From: Draconibacterium mangrovi
Lineage (GTDB): Bacteria; Bacteroidota; Bacteroidia; Bacteroidales; Prolixibacteraceae
Reading direction: 5' to 3'
Assembly (NCBI RefSeq): GCF_010586825.1
Contig: NZ_JAAAGB010000001.1
Coordinates: forward strand, 744,001 to 808,000
Length of the DNA stretch: 64,000 bases
Shown here: positions 24,475 to 34,749 of the stretch, one piece after another
How the letters are laid out: every line of letters starts with the position of its first letter
Position numbering within the stretch: the stretch's first letter is position 1
Made by a program: the position numbers and the translations under genes
Notes under the pieces: generated by a model
Database searches by the model: none
What the model saw: only the letters and a program-made list of their open reading frames with translations
What the model was told of the DNA's origin: nothing

Positions 24475-25344
24475 TCAAAAAATCCAGGTGTAACCAAACA
24501 GCAAAGCCACAACAATATGAACCAGCATAATCACCAGCATAATTAAGGCAAACGGAAGGTGTGCCACGTGCCAGTAACGCATTAATTGTTGCATGGTTGA
24601 AAGCCACGCAATCCGACGGTTCATAATAATCTTCGATTTCAATATTTTTATTGCCTTGCGATAATTTTTTCCCTTAAAGCCTTTCTCTTTCAGTTCTTTT
24701 CTCAAGTCGGCAATTAGGGAGCGCTCAAATCGGAACCGATTTACAAGGCGCTTTACATAGTTACCATCCTCGCGGTACGATTGTGTTTTTGATGCTGCGT
24801 TTACTTTCTGCAGACCTGCCGAAAGTGCTTCATTCCCCTCGCTGAACTGTGCCCAAAGTTCGGTTTCCATTTTATTCAGCTCAATTAGACTCATTTCACG
24901 TCCTTCAATAGTGCGCGGTATTTGCAAATAGATAACCCGGCCAATCACGCCACTGATTACTACGGCCACCATACTCCAAAAACTTACGGCAACAATACCT
25001 CCGAATTTAAATGAGGTGTGAAACAGAACCATAATCGGCCCCAGTGTACATAAAAAAATGTGGAATTCGAGCCAGTATTTTAACACTCCCAGCCGCGACA
25101 GAAACCTGAATCGTTTACGCGCCATATAGCCAAAAACGCCAACTACCATTAACGTAGCTCCTATAATTCCGAGTCCGTGCCCGATTAAACCGGTTGGTCT
25201 CAACAAAGCATCTTGTTCATGAAAATGTCGTTCACCGATATCTGCCAAATAATAATCAGCTCCGTAAACAACTAGAAAGACAAATACAAAAATTGTAATT
25301 GATACTAACAATAGTAAATACAACGAATGCCAATGCCGTCCCAT
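24475..25344 (-). CDS. Membrane b-type cytochrome-like protein, first gene of the cytochrome operon
   Basis: 289 residues with about five membrane helices (near 7-29, 54-72, 92-108, 117-136 and 262-285). Histidines lie in membrane contexts expected for two b hemes: GHGLGIIG, EFHIFLC, LFHTSF, RYWHVAH and LVHIVV. Between helices 4 and 5 is a long basic cytoplasmic loop (about 140-250). Gap to the next gene 3 bp. It probably transfers electrons between the oxidoreductase or quinone pool and the periplasmic cytochromes. Heme content is inferred from His spacing; I do not recognise the exact family. Confidence 0.75.
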   Translation of the reverse strand: MGRHWHSLYLLLLVSITIFVFVFLVVYGADYYLADIGERHFHEQDALLRPTGLIGHGLGIIGATLMVVGVFGYMARKRFRFLSRLGVLKYWLEFHIFLCTLGPIMVLFHTSFKFGGIVAVSFWSMVAVVISGVIGRVIYLQIPRTIEGREMSLIELNKMETELWAQFSEGNEALSAGLQKVNAASKTQSYREDGNYVKRLVNRFRFERSLIADLRKELKEKGFKGKNYRKAIKILKSKIIMNRRIAWLSTMQQLMRYWHVAHLPFALIMLVIMLVHIVVALLFGYTWIF

Positions 25345-25674
25345 TTATCCACTTCAATTTAGGTTGGTAACTTAAAGCTAGAACTAATTTCTAAAATGAT
25401 ATACGTTCAGAACAGGAAGAATAGTATTTTAAACTGTCCCTAAATTAGAAGGTTACATTTTAATCGCTATTTATTGCAAACTATGGTGCATATTTTTCAT
25501 GCACATGAACTACTTAGCTTGCAAATTGAGAAATAAATTGAAGTTTATACACCAGCCAATTTAAACAGTGTCTAAATTTTAAACCCGGGAGTTATAATAT
25601 GAATTTACAGGATAAAGTTGTGACTTTAATGCCGGGTCCTTAATCAACTCAACGGATTCAAAATAATTCTCTCA
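25345..25674. promoter_or_regulatory. 330-bp region upstream of the cytochrome operon with repeats
   Basis: No gene is seen. Two 20-base direct repeats of the form TTTAAACWGTSYCTAAATT lie at 25428 and 25560, 132 bp apart, with three differences. Between them is an inverted repeat GTGCAT-N7-ATGCAC (25486-25504). Because the cytochrome operon starts at 25344 on the minus strand, these could be operators. No clear TAnnTTTG box was found. Confidence 0.45.
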
Positions 25675-26958
25675 CTAATTAGAATTAGCAAGAATTTGAT
25701 CCAGATCATCCCATTGAATTTTTTGCAATTCCTGCATCAGCGAATCCTTAACGGCATTGTATCGCGTCATATTTTCTTCTTTCACTGGCTCAACGGGTGG
25801 CGCTTTAACTTTTAAGGGATCAACCAAACTTCCGTTTTTTGCCACCCTGAAATCGAGGTGCGGACCTGATGCCAATCCGGTTGAACCGACATAACCAATA
25901 ACCTGTCCTTGCTTTACGCGTGCGCCGGTATGAATTCCCTTTCCATACCCTGAAAGATGCATATAGGTAGTGGTATAAACTGAATTGTGCTTTATTTTCA
26001 AATAATTACCGCCCCCACTTTTCTGATAGGCTTTGGCAACAACTGTTCCATCACCAATACTCATTACCGGAGTTCCTTTGGGTGCAGCATAATCCACTCC
26101 ATGATGCGGACGACGGATACGTAAAACCGGATGCATACGATTGTTCGAAAAGCGGGAACTGATTCGCGAGAATTTCAGCGGTGCCTTTAAGAAAGCTTTT
26201 CTCAGACTTTTACCCTGCTCATCGAAATAATCCCAACGGTCGTCCTGATCGAATATGAATGCATAGTTATCTTCACCATAGTGATCAAACTGAACTGCAT
26301 AAATTTCGCCAATGCCAATGGAAACGGAATCAACAAACTGTTCATCGTAAATCACCCTAAAACGATCGCCTTTCTGGATGGCAAAGAAATCGATGGTCCA
26401 GGCAAAAATATCGGAAAGTTCGAGTGCCAGCATCGGGTCTTGCCCGTTATCCACCATGGCATTCCACAACGAAGTCTCAACCACTCCATGCGCAGTTCGT
26501 TGGCGGGTTTTCACTTCCTTTTCACCCTTATAAATTCCTAATGTATCGGTTAACTCAAAAACTGTATATTCAACAGGTGAGTTTTCATAAACAAAATATT
26601 TGGCCACCGGAACTGAATCGAGGGTCGAAAGAATACAAAAGTTCTCGCCGCTTTTAATTTTTCGGACATCGAAAACGTCTCTTGATTTTCGGGCAATTTT
26701 ATCGATTGTTCCCATTCCCACACCACGTGCATTCAAAATCTGACTGAGGTACTGATTGTTTTTTACCTTGCCCATTTCAAGCGTAAACGAATCAACCGGA
26801 AGTCCGTATTTTAACTCCGGCATTTTTACTTCAACAACGGTATCCAACACCGGTACCTCTTCTTTTTGGGCCTTTTTAGGTGCACACGAAAACAATTGAC
26901 TCAGTGTAATTACGAGTCCCATCCCCACTAAAATCGATCTCAACTTCCTCATCTTCAA
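25675..26958 (-). CDS. M23 family (LytM-type) zinc endopeptidase, lipoprotein
   Basis: 427 residues with a lipoprotein signal (LFSCAP, Cys25). A long N-terminal region includes a LysM-like or OapA-like segment (about 60-190). The peptidase domain (about 265-390) shows zinc ligands in HHGVDYAAP (His-x3-Asp) and GPHLDFR, plus YMHLSGYG. It should cut cross-links in peptidoglycan, from the periplasm or outer membrane. Followed by a short acidic tail. Transcribed alone from a promoter at about 27000. Confidence 0.92.
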   Translation of the reverse strand: MKMRKLRSILVGMGLVITLSQLFSCAPKKAQKEEVPVLDTVVEVKMPELKYGLPVDSFTLEMGKVKNNQYLSQILNARGVGMGTIDKIARKSRDVFDVRKIKSGENFCILSTLDSVPVAKYFVYENSPVEYTVFELTDTLGIYKGEKEVKTRQRTAHGVVETSLWNAMVDNGQDPMLALELSDIFAWTIDFFAIQKGDRFRVIYDEQFVDSVSIGIGEIYAVQFDHYGEDNYAFIFDQDDRWDYFDEQGKSLRKAFLKAPLKFSRISSRFSNNRMHPVLRIRRPHHGVDYAAPKGTPVMSIGDGTVVAKAYQKSGGGNYLKIKHNSVYTTTYMHLSGYGKGIHTGARVKQGQVIGYVGSTGLASGPHLDFRVAKNGSLVDPLKVKAPPVEPVKEENMTRYNAVKDSLMQELQKIQWDDLDQILANSN

Positions 26959-26971
26959 AATTTATTAAACG

Positions 26972-27001
26972 CAAAAATAAGAAAACTGTATAGATAACAA
27001 G
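26972..27001 (-). promoter_or_regulatory. Promoter of the M23 peptidase gene
   Basis: On the minus strand CTTG (27001-26998), an 18-base spacer and TATTTTTG (26979-26972) approach the Bacteroidota consensus TTTG-N19-TAnnTTTG, 14 bases before the ATG. Confidence 0.55.
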
Positions 27002-27068
27002 ATTAGTATGTATTTATTTAAAAAAATGAATTTTTAGACAAAAATTAAATGATCGCAGAAAGAACAGC

Positions 27069-27947
27069 TTACAATTTCAACTTATCAAAACCCTGCCCGT
27101 AAACGCCCATAACACTTCCCATGGAGATAAAAGCATCCGGATCGATCTGTTTTATTTTACGAAAAATGGCGCTGGTCTCTTTTTTTCGAACAACCGACAT
27201 AATTACTTTCGTATCTTTTTTGGTATACCAACCCGTTCCATTGAGTATAGTTACCCCACGAATGGCCTCGTTGTTAATGTATTCTGCAATTTGCTCGTAC
27301 TCTTTTGAGATTATAAACATTTGGGCCGAGCGGTTGGCACCACTTAAAAACGAATCGAGCGAATAAGAAACCACCCACATGGAAACATAACCATAAACCA
27401 GTTTTTCGGGCGAGCGGAATACCATATACGACGAAGCAATGATAATAACGTCGCACAATAAAATTATACGCCCCGGACTAATATTGCGGTATTTGTTTAT
27501 AATCATGGCAAAAATATCAGTCCCACCGGTGCTTCCACCTCTCGAAAAAACAACACCGAGGCCAACTCCGCCGGCCATTCCGCCTAAAATTGCCGAAAGA
27601 AATGTGTCGTTTACAAGTGGTTCTTTCAAAATATTCTGAAACAGGGCAAAGAACCCGGTTAAAACCAGGATGCTGTAAATGGTTTTCACACCAAAATTAG
27701 CTCCCAGAATTTTTATGGCTACCAGAACCAGAAACGCATTAATAATCAGATATGTTATACTTACAGGAATTTTTGTAGCAAAATAAATAACTGCCGCAAC
27801 ACCACTTATTCCTCCGCCGGTTATCTCGGCAGGGATTAGAAACAATACCCAGCCTGCTGCAAACAACAACAGCCCGAAAGTAATTATTGCATAATCCTGA
27901 ATCATGCGTCCCAGCCGTGTGTTATCCGACAATATCTCCTTAACCAT
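27069..27947 (-). CDS. YitT family membrane protein
   Basis: 292 residues. The N-terminal two thirds hold five to six membrane helices (for example LLFAAGWVLFLIPAEITGGG and LSAILGGMAGGVGLGVVFSRGG, the typical Gly-rich YitT motif with GGSTGGTDI). The C-terminal domain (about 205-290) is a DUF2179 soluble domain (AIRGVTILNGTGWYTKKDTKV). YitT proteins are widespread, and their transport role is not established. Divergent from the AraC gene. The 277-bp gap between them is AT-rich, and I saw no other gene there. Confidence 0.9.
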   Translation of the reverse strand: MVKEILSDNTRLGRMIQDYAIITFGLLLFAAGWVLFLIPAEITGGGISGVAAVIYFATKIPVSITYLIINAFLVLVAIKILGANFGVKTIYSILVLTGFFALFQNILKEPLVNDTFLSAILGGMAGGVGLGVVFSRGGSTGGTDIFAMIINKYRNISPGRIILLCDVIIIASSYMVFRSPEKLVYGYVSMWVVSYSLDSFLSGANRSAQMFIISKEYEQIAEYINNEAIRGVTILNGTGWYTKKDTKVIMSVVRKKETSAIFRKIKQIDPDAFISMGSVMGVYGQGFDKLKL

Positions 27948-28224
27948 TTTTAGTATTTTATATGTATTAAAAAATCGCGCAAATGAACAAAGCCTTTACT
28001 GAAAAAATAGTGATGATTGTCAGGGATTTGCGATATAACGTTAAGTTCACAAACATCTTCTGTTAAACAGTTTTCAAACTTTCAGAAAAAGGTACTATAC
28101 CTATATTTTTTGAACCACCTGTATTTAAAGGCATTTTAGTCTGTTTTTACAAGTAAGCCAGTCCGACTTCTTGATTTTAAGACAATTATATCTTAAATTG
28201 TAATAAATCGTTAACATTCAAAAG

Positions 28225-29085
28225 ATGCTTAATTTCTACAAAATCGTAAAAGAGAATCTTAATTTCAACCGGTTTGAATTTCGGGAAACGGTTTGCCTGG
28301 AATACACTTGTCCGATTGATGCCGAACAAATCGGAATTTTTTCCCGCAACGATTATATTGTTTATGTATTAAGCGGCAAAAAAACTTACAAAACCATCAA
28401 CGGCGAGTGGACATTAACTCCCGGGCAAACTCTTTATTTAAAGAAAGGTGCCGAAGTTATTCATCAGTATTTTGACGATGAGTATTGTATGCTTGGCTTT
28501 TTTATCTCCGATGAACTGATACGCGAAACGATGGAGGAAATTCAGGGAAAACAAGTACTCAAAATAAATCACGAACCAAATAATTTTACTGCTCGGAAAG
28601 TAAATACCTCCGATTTCCTGGAAGGATATTTTCATTCCATGCTCACTTATTTTCGTGGCATAAACCGGCCGCCCGATCAGATTCTGGTACTTAAATTAAA
28701 GGAGTTACTGATTACACTGATCAACTCCGACCCAACATTAACGAATTACTTCACCAGCCTTACACCGTCTGACAAACCTTCGTTAAAGCGAATTATGGAG
28801 CAGAATTTCTGTTTCAACCTTAAACTTGAAGATTTTGCTGAGCTTTCGCACCGAAGCCTTTCTTCATTTAAAAGAGAATTCCAGCAAATATTCCAGGATT
28901 CGCCCGGAAAATGGATTATACGCAGAAGAGTTGAACACGCAGCCGCCATTCTCGCAAATTCTTCTCAAAGTGTTACTCAGGCTGCTTATGAATCAGGTTT
29001 CGAAGATGTCTCACATTTTAGTCGTGTATTTAAAAAGATCACAGGGAAAAGTCCTTCCGATTACAAAAAATCGCTGGTTTTTTGA
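28225..29085 (+). CDS. AraC family transcriptional regulator
   Basis: 286 residues. The N-terminal part (about 20-140) is a cupin-like sensing domain (FSRNDYIVYVLSGKKTYKT, TLTPGQTLYLKKG). The C-terminal part (about 185-283) carries the two helix-turn-helix motifs: LKLEDFAELSHRSLSSFKRE and SVTQAAYESGFEDVSHFSRV, then KKITGKSPSDYKKS. It lies 103 bp upstream of the cysteine dioxygenase-like gene on the same strand and probably controls it and the DsrE gene; the ligand is unknown. Confidence 0.93.
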   Translation: MLNFYKIVKENLNFNRFEFRETVCLEYTCPIDAEQIGIFSRNDYIVYVLSGKKTYKTINGEWTLTPGQTLYLKKGAEVIHQYFDDEYCMLGFFISDELIRETMEEIQGKQVLKINHEPNNFTARKVNTSDFLEGYFHSMLTYFRGINRPPDQILVLKLKELLITLINSDPTLTNYFTSLTPSDKPSLKRIMEQNFCFNLKLEDFAELSHRSLSSFKREFQQIFQDSPGKWIIRRRVEHAAAILANSSQSVTQAAYESGFEDVSHFSRVFKKITGKSPSDYKKSLVF

Positions 29086-29188
29086 CCCATTTTTAACGTA
29101 TTGAGCCAAATCGTCAACACTTCGGACTTTTTAGCAAAGTATGGCGCCCGGATAGTTCTCAACTTTGTACCAACAAAAACAGAGAACG

Positions 29189-29854
29189 ATGAAAAACTTG
29201 ATTTACACTTCAGAAAACAGGTCCGGACAACATAACGGATTCTCTCCTTTCTTCTTCATGAAAGGAACATCAAACAGCAGCCATGAAACTTATAACAATG
29301 TTGAAAAAACAAACTACAATCCGCAGTTTGGACAAAGTACACTTTTAACTCCTGAAGCTTCATCCGGAATAAATTCAGGTAAGCTGCCGAACCTAAAAAA
29401 GGTTTGTCGCGATTTGTTCAACACTTTTCGTGAGCAACAGGCGCCTTATTCAGCACTTCAGTTTATCCCGGTAATGCAGCAAGTTATGTCATTCGATAAA
29501 GAAGAACTGAAACGCTTTCTGAAAAACAAAGAAACCCGTCACGTTCTGGTTAATAACCGCTGGATGAAAGTAGTTCTGATTCACTGGAAACCCGGGAAAG
29601 TCAGCGATATCCACGGTCATCCGGCGGGAGGATGTGTTTTCAAATTATTGCATGGAAAACTGGAGGAATTACGTTACTCAGCCGATGAAAAACAAACCAT
29701 CCTTTGTTCAAACGGATATCGTGCCGGCAGCATGGCCTACATCGACGACAGAATGGGTTATCACGCCGTTGGAAATCCATTTGGCAGCTCGGCAGTTAGC
29801 CTGCATGTGTATACACCGGGAACAGCAAAAACATACAACGAAAATATTTTTTAA
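29189..29854 (+). CDS. Cysteine dioxygenase-like cupin protein
   Basis: 221 residues from the ATG at 29189; an in-frame TTG upstream is rejected. The cupin core shows the expected iron ligands His142 and His144 (IHGHP) and His192 (GYHAVGNP), with Cys149 at the position of the Cys-Tyr crosslink cysteine (GGCVFKLLHGKL) and Tyr208 in SLHVYTPG. These match type I cysteine dioxygenase, which oxidises cysteine to cysteine sulfinate. The first 65 or so residues are an Asn/Ser-rich extension (TSNSSHETYNN) absent in standard enzymes. Followed after 38 bp by a DsrE gene, so probably one transcript for sulfur metabolism. A related thiol dioxygenase activity is also possible. Confidence 0.85.
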   Translation: MKNLIYTSENRSGQHNGFSPFFFMKGTSNSSHETYNNVEKTNYNPQFGQSTLLTPEASSGINSGKLPNLKKVCRDLFNTFREQQAPYSALQFIPVMQQVMSFDKEELKRFLKNKETRHVLVNNRWMKVVLIHWKPGKVSDIHGHPAGGCVFKLLHGKLEELRYSADEKQTILCSNGYRAGSMAYIDDRMGYHAVGNPFGSSAVSLHVYTPGTAKTYNENIF

Positions 29855-29892
29855 TCACACAATTAATTTATTCATCATTAAAATTTCACATC

Positions 29893-30261
29893 ATGGAAAC
29901 AAAACAAAAATTAGTAGTAGTTATTTCGAGAGGTCACGACGACGAACGTTCATCAGTAGCATGGAGCATTGCTAACGGAGGTATTAACAACGGATTGGAA
30001 GTTTCAATCTTCCTGGTTAGCTCAGCCATCGATTGGGTACGCAAAGGTGCAGCCGAAAAAGCTCGACCAAATCCGGAAGACCCAACCATTAAAGAAATGA
30101 TTCAGAATGTTTTTAATGCAGGTTGTAATGTAAGTGTATGCCCACCTTGTGCGAAAGTGCGTGGTTACAGCGAAGAAGATTTGGTTGATGGCGTTAAGAT
30201 TGTTGGCTCAGTTGCCATTCATGAAAGAATAAAAGAAGGAGCCGCCTTATTGAGCTTCTAA
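29893..30261 (+). CDS. DsrE family protein
   Basis: 122 residues, cytoplasmic. The fold and motifs fit DsrE/DsrF-like small sulfur-related proteins: an N-terminal strand (LVVVISRGHDDERSSVAW), then EVSIFLVSSAIDWVRKG and a Cys-rich loop NAGCNVSVCPPCAKVRG with three cysteines, one pair as CPPC. In this family a conserved Cys can carry persulfide. It is the second gene after the cysteine dioxygenase-like gene and ends at a bidirectional terminator, suggesting a role in sulfur relay from cysteine; this is inferred. Confidence 0.85.
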   Translation: METKQKLVVVISRGHDDERSSVAWSIANGGINNGLEVSIFLVSSAIDWVRKGAAEKARPNPEDPTIKEMIQNVFNAGCNVSVCPPCAKVRGYSEEDLVDGVKIVGSVAIHERIKEGAALLSF

Positions 30262-30282
30262 AATCGAAATACTTTTTTCATG

Positions 30283-30317
30283 AAAAAAGGGATAGCAGTT
30301 TGCCATCCCTTTTTTTC
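30283..30317. terminator. Bidirectional terminator between the DsrE gene and leuS
   Basis: A stem of AAAAGGGATAGC with GCCATCCCTTTT (one mismatch), AGTTT loop, with A runs before and T runs after, serving both the plus-strand sulfur genes and the minus-strand leuS stop at 30334. Confidence 0.85.
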
Positions 30318-30333
30318 GATATCTGTTGAATTA

Positions 30334-32985
30334 CTATCCTATAGCAATGTTTATGATCTTTTTCGGTACAAAAATGAATTTGCGAACGGTTTTTCCTTCC
30401 ATCCATCTGGCAGCACGCTCATCGGCAAGCACTGTCTTTTCAATTTCATCTTTTGGCATGTCTAAAGGCAGCTCAATTTTGAAGCGCATTTTGCCGTTAA
30501 ACGATACCGGATATTCGTGCGAATCTTCGGTCAATAAACTCTGATCTACTGCCGGCCAGGCTTCGTAAGCCAGTGTTTCGGCATTTCCATACATCGACCA
30601 AAACTCTTCGGCCATGTGCGGTGCATAAGGTGCCAGTATTTTTGCAAAAGTTTCAGCAGTTTGCTTGGTTACTTTTCCTTTTTTAATGGCCAGATTATTG
30701 AATACCATCAGTGCCGAAATTCCGGTATTGAACTTCATGTTTTCAATATCGTGCTCCACTTTTTGTATGGTTTGATGCAGCAACTTTGCCACCTCTTTAT
30801 CTTCTTCTCCGTCAACGATTTTTTCCAGATCGGCAAAGAAACGGTACGCACGCGCCAGGAAGTTGAAAACTCCTTTCACACCATTTTCTGCCCATGGTTT
30901 ACGCTCATCGAGCGGTCCCATAAACATTTCGTACAAACGCAGCGAATCGGCGCCGTAGTTTGCGATAACATCATCAGGATTCACTACATTCTTCAGCGAC
31001 TTCGACATTTTTGCAACGATCTGTCTCAGCTCCTCGCCTGTTTCTGTGTGGAAATATTTACCGTCTTTTTCTTCAACCAAATCCGATGCTACTTTTGCGC
31101 CAGTTGAGGTTTCGTAGGCAAAGGCCAAAATCATTCCCTGGTTAAACAATTTCTGGAAAGGTTCGTCGGTTGAAACAACGCCCAAATCGAACAGCACTTT
31201 GTGCCAAAAACGCGAGTACAACAAGTGAAGAACAGCATGCTCGGCACCTCCAACATACAAGTCAACAGGCATCCAGTACTGTTCCTTTTTCACATCGAAA
31301 ATACTGTCTACGTTATTCGGATCGATGTAGCGCAAATAGTACCAGCACGATCCTGCCCACTGCGGCATTGTGTTGGTTTCGCGGCGACCTTTACGTCCGT
31401 TTTTATCGGTAACAACCAGCCAGTCTTCGGCATTTGCCAATGGCGATTCGCCGGTTGAACTTGGTGTATATTCTTCCAGGTTTGGTAATTGCAAAGGCAG
31501 GTTTTCGTCTTCTACCAAAGTAACTTCGCCATCTTCCCAGTGGATTACAGGGAAAGGCTCGCCCCAGTAGCGCTGGCGGCTAAACAACCAGTCGCGCAAT
31601 TTGAAGTTTGTAGTTGCTTTTCCAATTCCTTTTCCTTCCAGCCACTCAACAACTTGTTGAATACCTGCTGCTTTATTTAGTCCGTTAATATCCAAACCTG
31701 TTTCATCGCTCGACGAGTTGATGTATGCACCATCTTCTGTCCAGCAATCATCGCCGGCTAGAATTTCATCCCGGTTTTCCGCATCTTTTGGATCAAGAAT
31801 GCAGTTGATCTGAATATCAAATTCTTTAGCGAATTCAAAGTCGCGGGTATCATGTGCAGGAACTGCCATAATCGCTCCCGTTCCGTAACCCATCAACACG
31901 TAGTCGGCTACCCAAATCGGAATCAACTGTTTGTTCACCGGATTAACAGCATAACGGCCGGTAAATACTCCGGTTTTCTCTTTTGCCAGATCAGTACGAT
32001 CCAAATCCGATTTTAAAGCTGCAGCTTTAATGTATGCTTCAACTGCTTCTTTCTTATCGTCAGTTACAATTTCGTCTACTAATTCGTGTTCCGGAGCAAT
32101 TACCATGTAAGTTGCACCAAACAAAGTATCAGGGCGAGTGGTGTAAACACGCAGATTTTTACCCAATCCATCGATAGCAAAATCCACTTCCGCACCGGTT
32201 GATTTACCAATCCAGTTGCGCTGCATGTCTTTTACACCTTCCGGCCAATCCAGGTTTTCGAGGCCGCTCAACAATCTTTCACCATAATGCGGAATACGCA
32301 GCAACCATTGTTTCAGGTTTTTGCGGATAACGGTGTTACCACATTTTTCGTGCGAACCATCAGTCAGCACCTCTTCGTTGGCACAAACTGTTTTACATGA
32401 ATCGCACCACCAAACCTGTGCGTTATCGTAGTACGCCAGGCGTTTTTCGCCGATATAAGTTTTTACAGCCTCTTCTCCTTCAGCTTTTACCGCTTCAGGA
32501 ATTATCAACTCCGAAATCGGACGGCCTTTTTGTTGCTCTTCATCAAAATAAGTGTCGTACAATTTTTTGAAAATCCACTGTGTCCATTTAAAATATTTTG
32601 GATCAGTGGTATTTATCTCACGATCCCAGTCATAGCTCAAACCAATAGCTTTAATCTGGCGACGGAAGTTATCGCAGTTTTTCCGGGTGGTAATTGCCGG
32701 ATGTGTACCCGTTTGCATGGCGTATTGTTCTGCAGGCAAACCAAATGCATCGTATCCCATCGGATGCAACACATTAAATCCTTTCATCCGTTTGTAACGG
32801 CTCAAAATATCTGTTGCTGTATATCCCTCAGGGTGACCAACATGCAGCCCCGCTCCCGACGGATACGGGAACATATCGAGTATGTAATATTTTGGTTTTG
32901 AGTAGTCGTCTTCGGTTTTAAACGTTTTGTTTTCCTCCCAGTACTTTTGCCATTTCGGCTCTATTTCTGCGAATTTATATTCCAT
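30334..32985 (-). CDS. leuS: Leucyl-tRNA synthetase
   Basis: 883 residues, the usual length for bacterial LeuRS. Class I signatures: HVGH (LHVGHPEGY, equivalent to HIGH) near residue 49 and KMSKS ([10 protein letters not shown]). The CP1 editing domain is present ([29 protein letters not shown]). A zinc-like site occurs at CDSCKTVC. C-terminal domain with [18 protein letters not shown]. Charges tRNA-Leu with leucine in the cytoplasm. Transcribed alone and divergent from the glutamate dehydrogenase gene. Confidence 0.97.
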   Translation of the reverse strand: MEYKFAEIEPKWQKYWEENKTFKTEDDYSKPKYYILDMFPYPSGAGLHVGHPEGYTATDILSRYKRMKGFNVLHPMGYDAFGLPAEQYAMQTGTHPAITTRKNCDNFRRQIKAIGLSYDWDREINTTDPKYFKWTQWIFKKLYDTYFDEEQQKGRPISELIIPEAVKAEGEEAVKTYIGEKRLAYYDNAQVWWCDSCKTVCANEEVLTDGSHEKCGNTVIRKNLKQWLLRIPHYGERLLSGLENLDWPEGVKDMQRNWIGKSTGAEVDFAIDGLGKNLRVYTTRPDTLFGATYMVIAPEHELVDEIVTDDKKEAVEAYIKAAALKSDLDRTDLAKEKTGVFTGRYAVNPVNKQLIPIWVADYVLMGYGTGAIMAVPAHDTRDFEFAKEFDIQINCILDPKDAENRDEILAGDDCWTEDGAYINSSSDETGLDINGLNKAAGIQQVVEWLEGKGIGKATTNFKLRDWLFSRQRYWGEPFPVIHWEDGEVTLVEDENLPLQLPNLEEYTPSSTGESPLANAEDWLVVTDKNGRKGRRETNTMPQWAGSCWYYLRYIDPNNVDSIFDVKKEQYWMPVDLYVGGAEHAVLHLLYSRFWHKVLFDLGVVSTDEPFQKLFNQGMILAFAYETSTGAKVASDLVEEKDGKYFHTETGEELRQIVAKMSKSLKNVVNPDDVIANYGADSLRLYEMFMGPLDERKPWAENGVKGVFNFLARAYRFFADLEKIVDGEEDKEVAKLLHQTIQKVEHDIENMKFNTGISALMVFNNLAIKKGKVTKQTAETFAKILAPYAPHMAEEFWSMYGNAETLAYEAWPAVDQSLLTEDSHEYPVSFNGKMRFKIELPLDMPKDEIEKTVLADERAARWMEGKTVRKFIFVPKKIINIAIG

Positions 32986-33019
32986 TTTCTTACTTAATAA
33001 GATTCTGATTTTAAAGGCG

Positions 33020-33027
33020 CAAAGATA
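33020..33027 (-). promoter_or_regulatory. -7 promoter box of leuS
   Basis: TATCTTTG on the minus strand matches TAnnTTTG exactly, 34 bases before the ATG. Upstream at the expected -33 position only CCTG is found, a weak match. Confidence 0.5.
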
Positions 33028-33188
33028 AAATTTTTGTTGGATGTATCAGGTGATTTTACACATTCAAAATAAATCAAGTGAAAATGTTTGAGTTTACAAC
33101 TTATTTGCCAATAAATCTAACAGACTAATATTTCGATCATGAATTAATATGCTGAAAAGCAACAAGATAACTACTGTCTTTTTCGTAA

Positions 33189-34574
<1,386 letters not shown>

Positions 34575-34602
34575 TTACTAACCAATAATAATTTATATTC
34601 TG

Positions 34603-34635
34603 TCCGGTCTGAACATTCAGACCGGATTTTTTTTG
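34603..34635 (+). terminator. Rho-independent terminator of gdhA
   Basis: A 10-bp perfect stem (TCCGGTCTGA with TCAGACCGGA), ACAT loop, then a run of eight or more T. Confidence 0.93.
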
Positions 34636-34702
34636 TGGAAATAATCTGTCGTTCAGTTCGCTTCAATTTATTATTCAGGAATCAGGACATCGGGGCATAA
34701 TT

Positions 34703-34733
34703 TTTGTTGTAATGCGCCCGATTAATACATTTG
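34703..34733 (+). promoter_or_regulatory. Consensus promoter of the TonB-dependent receptor gene
   Basis: TTTG (34703-34706), exactly 19 bases, then TACATTTG (34726-34733): a full match to the Bacteroidota sigma factor consensus TTTG-N19-TAnnTTTG. The leader to the GTG start at 34750 is short, about 10 bases. Confidence 0.85.
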
Positions 34734-34749
34734 CACAAAATTATTTTCG

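Noticed and set aside
25428-25580. Complete insertion sequence or MITE
   Set aside because: The repeats are direct rather than terminal inverted, and there is no transposase or target duplication.
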